Shown: one piece after another, positions 1 through 11,709 of the stretch
Layout: each line of letters begins with the position of its first letter
Numbering within the stretch: position 1 is the first letter of the stretch
Assembly: GCA_029817715.1 (NCBI GenBank)
Contig: JARUPY010000367.1
Span: 1-64,000, forward strand
DNA length: 64,000 bases
Reading direction: 5' to 3'
DNA from: Melastoma dodecandrum
Taxonomy: Eukaryota > Streptophyta > Magnoliopsida > Myrtales > Melastomataceae
Notes under the pieces: model-generated
Told to the model about the DNA's origin: nothing
What the model saw: only the letters and a program-made list of their open reading frames with translations
Database searches by the model: none
Program-made: the position numbers and the translations under genes

Positions 1-350
1 CTTTTGTAGCTCATCATGGGACCCAAATAGCCATTCCTGATTGTACCTCGGGATTGTATCAAACTCCTCGATCTTTGGAAACGTTAGTACCATGTCACAG
101 TGGCTTGCAAAATTCGGGTGGGGAGACCTAGTGATTTCCTTTTCAACTAACAATTCGCAGCGAAGCTGCATATTGGGAGGATAATGGTTATGTTTCGGCT
201 TCTTCTCGATAATACCATTTGGTTTGTGTTCCTTTGGCTTATCTGCCTTCACCACGTTCCGGTGTTCCCATGCTGTACCCGGCAGACGCTGGTGTGCTAA
301 CTTCTGGGAAACATCCTCAATCCGTCCATTCTCCAATGATGAAGGATGCA
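1..350 (-). CDS. 3' portion of an unidentified conserved-looking plant gene, running off the window start
   Basis: Read on the minus strand, about 115 codons stay open from near position 350 to the window edge. The composition is convincingly protein-like: a Lys/His/Pro-rich stretch (KADKPKEHKPNG, then EKKPKHNHYPPNM) followed by an acidic-aromatic segment (FPKIEEFDTIPRYNQEWLFG). There is no good start codon, so it is an internal or terminal exon. A possible acceptor (TTTCCCAG) lies at about 304-306, so the coding exon may begin near 303 rather than 350. I do not recognise the family. Its 5' exons would lie at higher coordinates; the GC-richer open stretch at 3682-4010 on the same strand could be a first exon or 5' UTR, but nothing links them directly. 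Unlike 11.5-23 kb, this exon shows no frame breaks. Confidence 0.5.
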
Positions 351-3300
351 AGAGAGATGATGGTCATCGGTAGCTTGATTTGCCACGGTTCATTTTCTGC
401 CATTATGCAGATTCCAACAATATATTGTCCAGATGGCACCATGCTATACATTCCAACAATAACTACAATTGCTGTATGGTGATGCATGCAGATTTCTCCA
501 AACCGACAATGTTTAGAAGACAATAAAAGTAAATAATAAATACAACCAACAAGATATATTTAATCAGGAACTCCAGTATCCACGCATTCTACAGATAAAC
601 ACCATATCAGAAAGCTTACCGTGCATGAATCCATTTGGTTCACAAGTTTCTTCCTTTTCTTATCATTTCCTGCTAAAGGATAGATATTGCTAACTCACTC
701 CCTGATGGCTTGTAGAAACAATGCCATTTACCAGCTGCTAGCATCAAGAGACTATCCTTTGTCCTTTCTCTCAGTTTCTTCTTCCTCATATACTCTGTTC
801 TCGACCATGCATTCGTTTTTTCGGCCTTCTTTTTTTCTCTATCCCTTTACTTATCTATTACAGGAGTTTATACTTTTTTGTGAATTCCAACAAAACGAAG
901 CTCTTCTGCCCCCTCGCATGTGCTCTTTCGCTTCTATCTCGAATTTTCTGTCTGCCGCTGCCATCTTCTCTGTCTATACTTGTCTTTGGGGGTCTGGGCA
1001 TTCCCTCCGAATCTGGGACAAGGAGACACAACTAGTAATTTTGTGAATGTTACAGTTTTTACTTTAATCTTTCAACCCCTTGCCTCCCACTCGAACTCTA
1101 CAATCATCAACTCTCCTCTCGTGATATACTGTCCTTTCTAGTCCGGAGAAGGACCTGGGCGAGCATTTATCGGATCGCCACTGTGCTGTCATCCTTCCTT
1201 CGGTTCAATAAGAGTAATCCTTTCACTACTCTGTGTTGGTACCCTTGCTTCATCTCACTTACCTCTTTTCCCAAAGCTCCAGCACAAATTTAGGCCTCCA
1301 TGGAATTATGAACTGCATGATTATTTTGATTTCCACAAAAATGCTGAATTTTTCTCGAGGATCTTCGGAGCCACTGCCGCAGTGCTATGACACACGCCGC
1401 ATAGTCCATAGAGACATCTCACAGCCACATTCAGGTATATGGGTTCTCTGCTCTTTTCCTTATCCATTTGGCCAGCTGTCCCTGGAATTTGTTCGGTGAG
1501 GTCTATCCTTGATTGATAATTCCTCTCTTTGCTATTTCTACCCATATTGTCTTTTGTTCAGAAAAGCCTCTCCGTCTCCTCTGAAGTCACCACCTCTATC
1601 CTTTTCCCTCGTTCTGAGTTCTTTCTCCTCCATATCCACTATCTTTCCTTTTATCTTTGTGTCTGTCGCTTTCTTATCTTTTTTGTCTCTGTGCTTCCCT
1701 TTCGGTTCTGTCTTGCGCTCCTTTCTCTCTTTGCAGTCAACCCTTCTCCTTATCTCGTCTTCTCCTTCTTGCGTTTCTTCTCTTTATTCTTTTCCCTATA
1801 TTATTCGGCAAAAATAACAAGTAAATCTTTCAATGAAAAATTGACTCAAGAGATATTCTGTGGTTTACATGCCCTTGAGAATACACAAATAATAACAACT
1901 AATCCACATACATTGCTAATCTCATATTATTAACTCCAGCTTGTCAATTACGAAGGGTCGAAAATAAACTAGAAAAAAATCTTTTCAAGTAAATATTTAC
2001 CAAAAGTGCTGTTTTGAAGGAGTTTACTTGACTTAAGAAACCTCTCTTGTAATAAGATGATGTTTACTTGTTTCAGACCATCGATTCAAGTGGGGACAAC
2101 AAAGGAAATAAAATTTGTCATCGCGGAAATACTCAACCATATATCCACTGATGGAAGGCTAGACAGGCATTGAAGGCCATTGTACTTAATATGATTTCAT
2201 TAGGATTCAAAGTCAAACATTTCCAAAGCCTAATTCATCGTTGCCATGAAAGAATCATTGAGTAATATTAAGCCATACTTGGATAACTGTTCATTCGTCT
2301 TGAAGGACTTGATCATAGGAGTAAATATATCCGTATCCATACCAATGATTCTTTAAAAATATACCTAACGACCTGTAAGTCTAGATATCGTCATTATGAA
2401 TCTAGACAAAGCTTAACTATGACACTCTGGCTTAGTACCTTCTAATGGCAAGTCCAATAGTTAATCATCCAGAAAACCAAGAACCCTCAGCTTATTTTCT
2501 GTTCCGGCTTACCATATATGGAGAAGTCTAGTAATGATCAGCTCCTGTGCTATCACATGAAATTATAATTTTCCGTAAACCATGTGTTTAATACAACGCT
2601 TCCTGTTTTGGAACTAGGTTTAGTTTTACAGCGGCCAAAGCCCATCAGTCGGAGAAGGTTTCCTTAATCAGAGCAATCTGGAGGATGGAATGATATACTG
2701 CATTTAAGTATCACACTTCCATGACCAAATTAGTGGCTTTCCTTGCAGTGTAGCAGCAGAAAGCCACAATTCTATGGTAATTACTACCATATAAGCAGCA
2801 AAGAACAAATCGCTTCCAACAAAATTTCACTAGCATGGTCATCAACTACCCATAGTGAAAGAGGGTAACTGGCCATATTAGAGACAAACGCAAATAGCGT
2901 TGCCCACCATTCCTGCTAAAATGGGATATCCCTGGGATGACATAATCCGAAACTAAATATTGTGCAAATTTTACTTTTCTCAGCAAATCCACCACATCAT
3001 CTGCTCTGCTTTTCTTCACATGGCCCTGAGGGGGGGGAATGGAAAGCAGCGGGACATGGCTGCTTCCCAAAGGCAAAAATGCCAAGAACAGAAAGCTATG
3101 TAAATGAGTAACTCATGGGAGAGTCCCTAGAAAACACCATCCTCTCGGGTGAAAATGAGAAACAGTGACGGTGTTCCTGCTCCACTCCCTAGACACAGCT
3201 TCACTCAATTTTAGTCGAACACCATTCCAATATCAATTGCCGATCGTATGCAGAGCAGTAGTAGTAGTGGATAATTGAGCTCAGAGAATTCAGAAGGCAG

Positions 3301-4411
3301 TGGGGTTCCAAACACAGTACCTATATGAATAATATGACCATAAAATTCAGGTAGCCCCAACAAAGAGGTCAGAAATAGTGACAAGTAGCCTCTCCTATAG
3401 TGACCCTCCTCGTATTTCATTCGCTCTGAACTTGTTGAAGCCAATACAGATTCTCTGCACAACTCAGACTTCCTTCCGTATCTTTCTGAGGGACAAGTCT
3501 TTTCAGGTGCTAAAAAGTGATGGTTTCCCTACTTAGGACAGTCCCACCAAAAACAGCAATAATCCTAAAAGACCTCCTAAATGCATGTGTAAATAGAAAG
3601 GCAGCACGCTTCAACTATTTTTTCGCCATGTGACGATCTAACATCACGAATGTTCCACTAATATCATGGTTACCAAGCTGGCTACCGCATTCGACATTTT
3701 AAAAAACCACTTTCCACTGCACGCTCAAATCCGATCATCCGAGAAATCCACATTGGATACACGGAGTGCCACATTTCAGGCTTCCGATAGCGCACTGTCT
3801 TTAATCTGGCACCAAAGGCTATATACCAAAGGGGCCTAACCACGCCTCGGTAGAGAAGCCGAACCCAACTTCTCGAGGAAGGCCACTCCTTCCGGGAATC
3901 ACAATCTGTGCAGCCCTTGGCGAAAACCTCCTCGTAACATGCCCGTCCATTGATTGCGAGCTCAAACAAAGGACCAATCCCCGACGAGAAGACGAAATTT
4001 CATTCCACAAAACCTAGAATGCACAAACACCAACAAAAAATCATACGATTCACAAATAAAAAAGGAAATTTTTTTTGTTTTAACAAAGAAGAACAACAAT
4101 AAAACCCAATAATGGGGAAAACAGACTCCCGGAAATCAAAACCAAGGCTTTTAATAATCAACTCCCTACTGAACTAACACGGGGAAACCCAGAAATGAAA
4201 CACACTTAAATTTCACGTTGGAACATTGAAAATTTGTCCAGCATCCCCAGGCGTGTACCAGGCAGGTTGGCGTTTCCTGTCTAATCATGGGGACTCACAG
4301 GTTCGTTCCAAAGCGCTGGGATTTTCTGGGTCAGACAGCAACAAGGAGAGGATTCACCCCAGTGACAAACAAGCAGAATGGGGAAGCTTAGATTCTGGTA
4401 TGACTGTTGGC
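351..4411. other. gene-poor stretch, nothing identified
   Basis: I see no recognisable coding region. Pyrimidine-rich segments lie at 760-1160 and 1510-1800. Minus-strand open stretches at 2846-3085, 3211-3462 and 3682-4010 show no motif I know; the last is GC-richer than its surroundings and could be an untranslated first exon of the minus-strand gene at the window start. Confidence 0.4.
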
Positions 4412-4455
4412 GGGGGGGGGGGGGGGGGGGGGGGTGGGGGGGGGGGGGGGGGGGT

Positions 4456-4491
<36 letters not shown>

Positions 4492-4497
4492 GGGGGG

Positions 4498-4531
<34 letters not shown>
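4412..4531. repeat. 120-base near-pure G tract
   Basis: The tract is G throughout except T at 4435, 4455 and 4491 and A at 4500. It sits 81 bases upstream of the 5' LTR. Homopolymer of this length is rare in plant DNA. It could be a real G-quadruplex-forming repeat or a sequencing/assembly artefact. The open frames across it (poly-Gly or poly-Pro) are not genes. Confidence 0.9.
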
Positions 4532-4612
4532 CGTGGTACGGTGTGAATTAGGGAAGCGCAACGAAATAGTGATATAGATCGCTTCCTTTTGTGATTTTTC
4601 TTTTTACAAATT

Positions 4613-5056
4613 TGTTGGACTATAACAGCAATAGCAGACCAGCTCCGCAGGATGCAGCAAGCCAGGGGACAATTTCTAGTAGTAACCAGAGTAAACAAGA
4701 CAACCCGAGAGCCCAAGCCTGCCGATACATCTGGTTGGCAAAGGATGACAAGTTCTGTTCTTAGGTCGACCGACGAGGACAAGATGTTGCTTATGGCAGG
4801 TTGTGTTGTTTTGGTGATGCGTTGGCTGTTACGGTGGTTTGTAGAGTTTGATAGTCGATTCCCATTATTAGTATAAATCATGTACCACAGGTGGAAGTTG
4901 TTTCTATGGAAAAAAAATTATATTCAGAAAATATTGTCATCTTTCTTCTCTGAGATTCGCCTTTGTCTACCTTCTTCTCTGTTTTTTTCTTTCGCATAAT
5001 ATCTGTTCTTGTCAGCTGGTCATGCACTTTCTTCTTTTGCCTTTCAATTCACCTCA
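4613..5056 (+). repeat. 5' LTR of the copia element
   Basis: It shares with 10033-10461 the start TGTTGGACTATAACAGCAAT, a middle block containing GTGATGCGTTGGCTGTTA and CGATTCCCA, and an end reading TTTTGCCTTT-AATTC-CA. It ends directly before the primer binding site, which fixes the right boundary. Confidence 0.8.
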
Positions 5057-5068
5057 TGGTATCAGGAG
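5057..5068 (+). other. primer binding site (initiator Met tRNA type)
   Basis: TGGTATCAGGAG follows the CA end of the LTR. The usual plant copia site is TGGTATCAGAGC, complementary to the 3' end of initiator tRNA-Met. This copy has an extra G. Confidence 0.75.
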
Positions 5069-5122
5069 CGCAAAGTAGCTTACTTACAATTGCTTGGTTG
5101 GATCACATGGGGATAAGTTAAA

Positions 5123-5600
5123 ATGGCTGGAGAATTAAATACTCCGAACCCTGCATCTTTTACTCCTTTGTTTAAAATTTTGGGGGATTCACACGTCTGT
5201 CTTTGTGCACTCAGCAAGGAGGAACTGGAAATTCGCCACAGATGCAGATTCAGGAGGTTGTGTCGTTCGCATCAATGTGTGAAGCTCTGACGACGGAACA
5301 ACTACCCATTGTGGAAGGGCCAAGTACTGAGCCGCAATAATTGCCGGAGGTTTTGAGGATTTTGTCTGTCGGGCAGGACACACTACTCACCACCCCAATA
5401 CTTGCGACACTGACTTGCAAAAGCTTCTAATCCAGGATTATCGGCAAGTGGGCAAACGCATATGATATGTCCATTATGAGCTTACTGTTTTTGTCTTCTG
5501 TTTGATCCCACAACCTTTGAGCCTTTAGTGGTGTGTTGCCAAAAATTGGCATATGAAGTCTGGGAAACTTTGAAGAACAGATACGAGTCTTCCTCTCAAC
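5123..5600 (+). pseudogene. copia gag remnant
   Basis: An ATG at 5123 opens a gag-like start (MAGELNTPNPASFTPLF). Near 5540-5590 another frame reads AYEVWETLKNRYES, which resembles the conserved W-x-x-L-x-x-x-Y motif of copia Gag. The pieces are in different frames, so the gene is broken as read. Confidence 0.5.
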
Positions 5601-8600
5601 CACGCGGGTAATAACCCACTTCGATATGCAGATGCCAGCAAGTTTATCGGAAAAGAAGGACGCACTAATGCATACAGTATTTGATGCTCTCTGAAAAGTT
5701 TGTCCAAACCAGCTACAGTGTTGGGCGGACGGGTGGGGACGTGAGTTATAGAGATTACTTATGGATGTATGTTAGAAGGCTTACCTTCAGTGTTACGACG
5801 CCATATTGTCCACTGCAAATTTGCAGCAGGGCAGATCAGGCCCTCTCTGGAAGAAGTTCACCAACTGCTTCTGAATTCTTTGAGGTTCGGTTGGAGAGGG
5901 CGCCAGGTGTTGGATGACTGCATTACTCAGGTACATCTGTTCTCTTTACTGTTTAATGTGAATAGGACCTCAGACCAGAAAACAAGAACCATCAACCTAC
6001 ATGCCTCCACAAGCCTAATCCTCATGACACCACTACTCAGCATCAATCCCGCCCTCTTTCATCTGGTCTTCATGGGCAGACCTCCACCCAGACCGAATAT
6101 TTTCACCCTTACTATCCTCGATGGTCAAGTAACAGACCCTCTTTCAAGACATAAGCCAAAATGCAAAAATTTCGTTTCGAACTAGGCACCACACTACTCT
6201 AAATTGCTTCCATAGACTTGTATACCTAATACCACGGCCCCATCTCAGGTTCACCCCCTAAGACACCATCTTCTCTTCACCCTTATTACCAAATTTTTCT
6301 CCCATCTGTTCGCACATCCTCTGGTTCAACTTTATAAATTCCTACCCTCCGGGTCCTAGACCTTCTTTCGATATGGTGACTGGTTATCTTGATTACTGGA
6401 TGCAACACATTCATAGTGTAACTCCTTCATACTTCATGATGAATTGCAGACATGGTGCACCTTATCGAGGGTGCGTCCTCTGTTTTTGTTGGGAATGGCA
6501 GAAGCATCGAGTTAGTGTTATACATCTCTCATGTTGGAGACAGGTCGTCTTCAAACTGCTTGCAGGGCTCTCTTATCCTTCCTCTCAAATCCTTCTATTA
6601 CTCTCTTCGTTCTGTCTAGCGAAAGACTTCTTAGTGCTTCCCAAATTATGCAGAGGAAAATGATGTGTTTATTGAATTTCATGCTCGGTACTTGTTTTTT
6701 CAAGGACAAGCAGGGACCAACCTACACAACTACTCCAGGGGTCAATGAGATCAGGGATTGTGTACCAGCTTCCTTCCTCGAATCCGTCTAGATCACTACT
6801 TGCTATATAAAGACTTCGTGCAAATTCCCAGTGCAAGTACCCCGTTCTCCAGAAACTATAACTACTTCCTTTTGTCATGACTACTAGAACATCATCTGTT
6901 GTGGATGTCTCCAAGTGGGCACTCTCGGTTAGGACTAATCCGAATTCTGAGATCTTGGCGTCGTGTCTTGTTAGTATGTAATCAGTCGTTCAAACATAAT
7001 GAATTAAGTTTCTGTCAAGCTTGCGGCTTATTGCGAGCAAGCATCATAGGATTGTCATGCCCTCTGTCTTCATCTCATGACAGACAGTCCTTTTTCACTT
7101 GTTCCACACTGATTAATGGGGGCCTTCCTCCATGTTCCCGTCTTGTCACTGGGGACCGGTATTTCCATTTTGTTTATAGGATGATGCATACTCGCTATAC
7201 TTGGATTGATTCTTTCTTCTTGAAAAGTCTCAGGCTTATGTCTGCTTTCATTCAATTTCAAAACTTGATTTTTAAAACTCAATATCACGAACTCCCTATC
7301 ATTCACACAGTCAGGTCGGACTGGCGGAGGTAGAGTACTCGATCTATGCATAGTTACCTCCTCAAACATGGCATTTCTTAACCTAGATTTCCTATACCTG
7401 TACTCCGCAGCCAAAATGGTCGGGGTGATATAAGGAAAAGCCAGGCATATAGTTGAGGTTGGTCTGAACATCTTCTTACACATGCATATGTCCGCCAATA
7501 GCATAATTTCTGGGACTATGCATTTCATTTGAAGCTGTTTTATTGATTAACATGCTTCACTTCCAAAGGTACTACAAGTTTTGCAGTCCTGTTGAGAACT
7601 TCTTAAACTAGTTCATAAAACTGCTTATTATGCACTTCGAACCTTCGGTAGTAGATTGTGCCTTCCAACTTGTTACGACCTTTATAATTCACATAAATTA
7701 GAACCTCGTTCTCTCTAATCCGTGTGTTCTATTAGGGTGGTAGCGGCCTTCTCATAAATGAGGCTATCAATCTTTTTGCATCATACCAAAGTGGTCGTAT
7801 TTATATCTCTCGGGAAGTACTGGATTGATGATAATTGTCTTCCCCTTTCGAATCGTCACCTTCAGAGTAAGCGCAACAAATTGGTGGTCTTTACTACACC
7901 TTGTCTAACTTTTATACTGCCCCTTGCTCCTATCCATCTGACTTGTTGTCGTCAAATACACAAAACAGATTATGAGGTCCTAATCTTCTCTTGTTTCTAA
8001 CACTGTTGACTCTGTTTCTCTTGAGCCGTCAGCAATTTGATTCTGCGTATCCCAACAGATACAGAGGGGTACATATTATTATCTTGCTAACTACAAAATG
8101 CAGAAGAAAACTAAATCATCTAATGGTCACCAGATCCAAAGCAGGTATCTTTGTAACTAAAAGCTATTACCTTCTGAGATCACCTTTCTGCCTAATCCTC
8201 CCTAGCAAACTCCAGTTCCAGCCTTACCACACGAAACCCTACCTCTGTGTCTTGAGGCTCTTGCCACACTCATTTTGGCTGGATTGGCATGACTGTTGAA
8301 CTTGAGGCTTTTGCCAGCGAAACGACACCTAGCAAATTGTTCCACCTGCTTCAGATTCTGTAAGTGATTGGGTGCAAGTGGGGTCTTTAAGGTTAAGTTG
8401 AATTCAAATGGCACGATTGGAGAGGTGCAAGGCAAGATTAGTTGACACACAAGGCCTTTCATCAAACACTGGGGAGAATAGATTTTAAAGGAAACTTTCA
8501 GCACCTGGTTATGTAAAGCCTCAATACCATTCGACATGATCCTCTGTCTTGCAGTTACATAGCTGGGTGTGGCCTTTGAAACAAATAGATGTTCATAACG

Positions 8601-8837
8601 TTTTTCTAAAATGGAGATTTGTAGGAGACTGTTTAATATGCAACAGCCTCCTGGATTCGTAAGATTCTCACTTTCCAGGACCATGCTTGCTGTTTTAAGA
8701 AGGAATTCTATGGACTTAAAACAAAGTCCTAGAGCTTTGGTAACCTAAAACTGAGTAGATGTCTCCTACACAATGGGGGTTTTGTGAATTCCATGCTCTG
8801 AGATGCTTCTCTGTTCTATCAGTTTACCTCTGAAGGA

Positions 8838-9760
8838 GTGATACTCTTTTTAGTATATGTCGATGATATTATTGTCACTGGTTCTAATGAGGCTGGAATT
8901 GCAGAATTGTTGCCAAAACTGCACAGTCAGTTTGCATTAAAGGATCTTGGAGCACTCTCTTATTTCCTTAGATTTCATGTAACCAGACATGATGGTGTAC
9001 TGCATCTCAATCAGGAGCGATATGTTCGAGATGTGCTAGACAAAAAACTGGCCCTGGACTGACTGTAAACCAGCTCACTACTCCACAATGGCTACCTACA
9101 GGACCATTGTCTAAGTATGAGGGAGAGGTGATGGTGGCCCAACTGCTTATCGAAGCTTAGTCAGGGGCTTTTTGCTGCAGTATTGCACAGTAAAACACCA
9201 GACCTGATATCAGCTACCCAGTCAATAAAGCTTGTCAATTTCTGCAGCAGCCAACATCAGTCCATCTTCAAGCAGCCAAGCGTATATTGTGGTATCTAAA
9301 GGGGACTTTATATCACGGGATCACCATCACTCCAGGTGACTCCTTTGATATCTCATGCTTCGCGGATGCGGATTGGGCTAGCTGTCCGGATGATCGAAAG
9401 AGCACGAGTGGTTACTGCACTTTTCTTGGTTCAAAATCTGATATCGTGGGCGTCTCATAAGCAGAAAGTTGTCTCTCGCCTCGAGCACTGAGGCTGAGTA
9501 TAGAGCTCTTGCGGTACGGTATGTAGGTGAGATAGTAGTTTGGGTAAGAAGGATTATTTGAAGGAGTTAAAGAATACAGAGAGCAACGGGTTCCTATTTT
9601 TCTATTGTGATCACTTGAGTACCCATCCATCTTGCGAGCAAATCCAATCCTACATGCTCGCACAAAACATGTTGAGATTAGATTTTCATTTTGTCAGTGT
9701 GAGAGTGTTGGCATGGTCGATTACAGCTAATACAACGTTAGTCTCAGAGGACCAGCTTAG
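8838..9760 (+). pseudogene. copia pol remnant: reverse transcriptase and RNase H
   Basis: The open piece 8838-9062 carries the copia RT active site YVDDIIVTGS followed by KDLGALSYFL. RNase H follows in other frames: DADWASCPDDRKSTSGYCTF near 9363-9428, then a STEAEYRAL-like segment near 9485-9515, and an IDFHFVRE-like end near 9680-9710. Frame changes at single extra bases separate the pieces. No intact polyprotein remains. Confidence 0.8.
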
Positions 9761-10032
9761 CAGATACAACTCACTAAGGTAATCTCTGTGCACAGCTGCT
9801 TTCCTCTTAGCCATTAGGACTAAACTCTTAGTGTCTTACACAAGCCCAACTATAAGCAGAGAATTTATGGAGGTGTTAAGATAGTGTTGTTGAGTCTGGA
9901 GATAGAGGTAAGCCTATGGGTGAAGAAGAAAGAAGAAGAAGAAGAAGAAGATGGATAATTTCCAAGAGAGTGTAGTTTGTGTGGAAGTGTCGGATGATTG
10001 GGCAGAGGGAGCGTAAGCTTTCCGGGGTGAGG

Positions 10033-10461
10033 TGTTGGACTATAACAGCAATCGCAGCACACAGCCCATGCTGTAGAATAACCCAGTGGGACAAACCTCA
10101 GTGTAGTAGTATACAACCATCCTCGAAAGCCCCCAGTCTGCCCGATAATTGGTTGGCAAAGGGATAAGGTCGGACCGACGATGACAGATGTTTGGTATGG
10201 TGGTGTGCTGTTATGGTGATGCGTTGGCTGTTAATCGGTGGGTTTGTCAGAGTTTGTTAGTCGATTCCCAGAATTGTATAAATTGTTTGTTCAGCTGGTT
10301 GAAGTTTTTTCTATGGAAACTAAAATATACAGAAAACATTGTCCTCTTCTATTATTCTACTGTTTACCTTCTTCTCCTTTTTCTCTGTTTTTTCTTCTCA
10401 AATATTCTGTTTTCTTAGTCAGCTGTCATGGCTTTCCTTCTTTTTGCCTTTAATTCCTGCA
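10033..10461 (+). repeat. 3' LTR of the copia element
   Basis: It matches the 5' LTR along its length with scattered indels. Its start is fixed by the shared TGTTGGACTATAAC and its end by the CA corresponding to 5056. A GAA microsatellite (about 9925-9950) lies just upstream in the internal region. Confidence 0.8.
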
Positions 10462-11290
10462 TCAATTGCGCACCTACGTTCTTTTCTTTCTCCGCTCAAG
10501 CACATACAGCTTATTAGGTTTTTGGGTTTGTTTGTAGGTTTTTTTCGAGGGAGGCAAAAAGGTTACCGAGGAACAGTTTGTGCCTCACAAAATGAACGGT
10601 GATTAATCATTCAACTTAAAACTAAATTTTTCCTTGGTTAGTGAGGAGGAGGAGGAAGAGTGAGGAGGAGGGTGGGGTCTCTTATTTGTTTTTTTTTTGT
10701 TATTATTACATTATTTCATTTTAGTACAAGTCATTATGGGCTCATGCGTAGATTATGGTGGGGTTAGGATGAGTCAATGTGTCTACCTAGCACTTGTTTC
10801 GTCAACAGGGGACCCACCCCAATACCACACCTCCACATGTTTAGTCTTTTGAACCAAATCACGTGTTTACACTCACGAGTCTGAGGGAGTAAGTGTGCGA
10901 GCGAAGAAGAAACAATGGGATGGGACACCCTTTGGGAGAAGCAAGAAGATGCTACAGGACCTCGTACCATTGTTTTGATAATCTGGCTAGGATAGACATC
11001 AAACACAATACACCCCTTGCTCCCTCGGAGGGAGGAAGTCTTGCTACATCTGCAGCCGGTGTTACTCGTTGCAGTAGCTGTATGTCGGCCCCCCCTCACC
11101 TTGATGATGATTTGTACATGCGTGGTGTGTGGGACGACGCTGCTTCCGTGGTGTTGTAATAAACTCTTGGGATTGAAATGGAATAAACTTAATTAGATAT
11201 AGAATGTCGTTTCTCTTTAAGTAACGACATGTCGTCTTTTGCTCGTTACTAAGAGCAAAGAAAATATTCGGGCCGGACCAGCAGCTCTAT
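10462..11290. other. intergenic, nothing identified
   Basis: A GAGGAG-rich purine stretch (about 10640-10680) and a T run (10689-10698) are present. No coding region or element is recognised. Confidence 0.4.
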
Positions 11291-11301
11291 AATCGATTAG
11301 T

Positions 11302-11345
11302 TGGGCTTAGACCCAAAATAATGAAACATGGGCTCGGCCCGCATA
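11302..11345 (+). promoter_or_regulatory. site II-type elements upstream of RAD50
   Basis: TGGGCT occurs at 11302-11307 and 11329-11334, the latter next to CGGCCCG. TGGGCY elements are common in promoters of plant house-keeping and cell-cycle genes. The RAD50 start codon is about 150 bases downstream, after a pyrimidine-rich leader. The functional role is inferred. Confidence 0.4.
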
Positions 11346-11481
11346 TAGAAAAGGATAAAAAAACCTCTTTCACTCTCCCGCGAGCGTCTTTCTTCGTCTT
11401 CTTCGCTTCTTTCTTGCTTTACTTGTCTCTACCAGTCAAGTGTAGAAAAGAAGGGGAAAGTGGGCGGGGAGCGGGGAGGGG

Positions 11482-11709
11482 ATGAAGAGTTACGGTGGAC
11501 AATGATGTTGATAAAGGGGATCCGGAGCTTCGACCCGGAGAACCGAAACGTCTTCGCACTTCTTCATAACTCTAACCCTAATCGTTGGACCCAAACGGGT
11601 GCCGGCAAGACCACACCTTCATACGAGTTGCCTCATGCATCTCCTGAACCGGCGACCTCCCCCCTAACGCACGCTCTTGGTTCCACAGCTTCTATCCACA
11701 GACCCCAAG
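11482..11709 (+). other. RAD50: RAD50 exon 1: N-terminus and Walker A
   Basis: Skipping extra bases, the ATG at 11482 begins MSTVDKMLIKGIRSFDPEN. The Walker A region then appears split over two frames as LTLIVGP and GAGKTT. The exon ends at a GT donor (11710) after a DPK segment. A second ATG at 11502-11507 is in the frame used by the longest open stretch, but comparison with the family favours 11482. Confidence 0.75.

Larger units (their letters stand above)
4613..10461 (+). mobile_element. degraded Ty1/copia LTR retrotransposon
   Basis: Two related LTRs (4613-5056 and 10033-10461) begin with the same TGTTGGACTATAACAGCAAT-like start and end in CA. A primer binding site follows the 5' LTR, and a short purine run (10024-10032) precedes the 3' LTR. 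The internal part has gag-like, reverse transcriptase and RNase H segments in copia order on the plus strand. All reading frames are broken by indels and stops, so the copy is not autonomous as read. The flanking 5-mers (AAATT and TCAAT) do not match as a target-site duplication. LTR divergence is mostly indels, which would overstate its age if the sequence here is error-rich. Confidence 0.85.

Noticed and set aside
4226..4881. Open frames encoding poly-Gly (plus) and poly-Pro (minus) proteins
   Set aside because: They exist only because of the G tract; no other coding signal is present.
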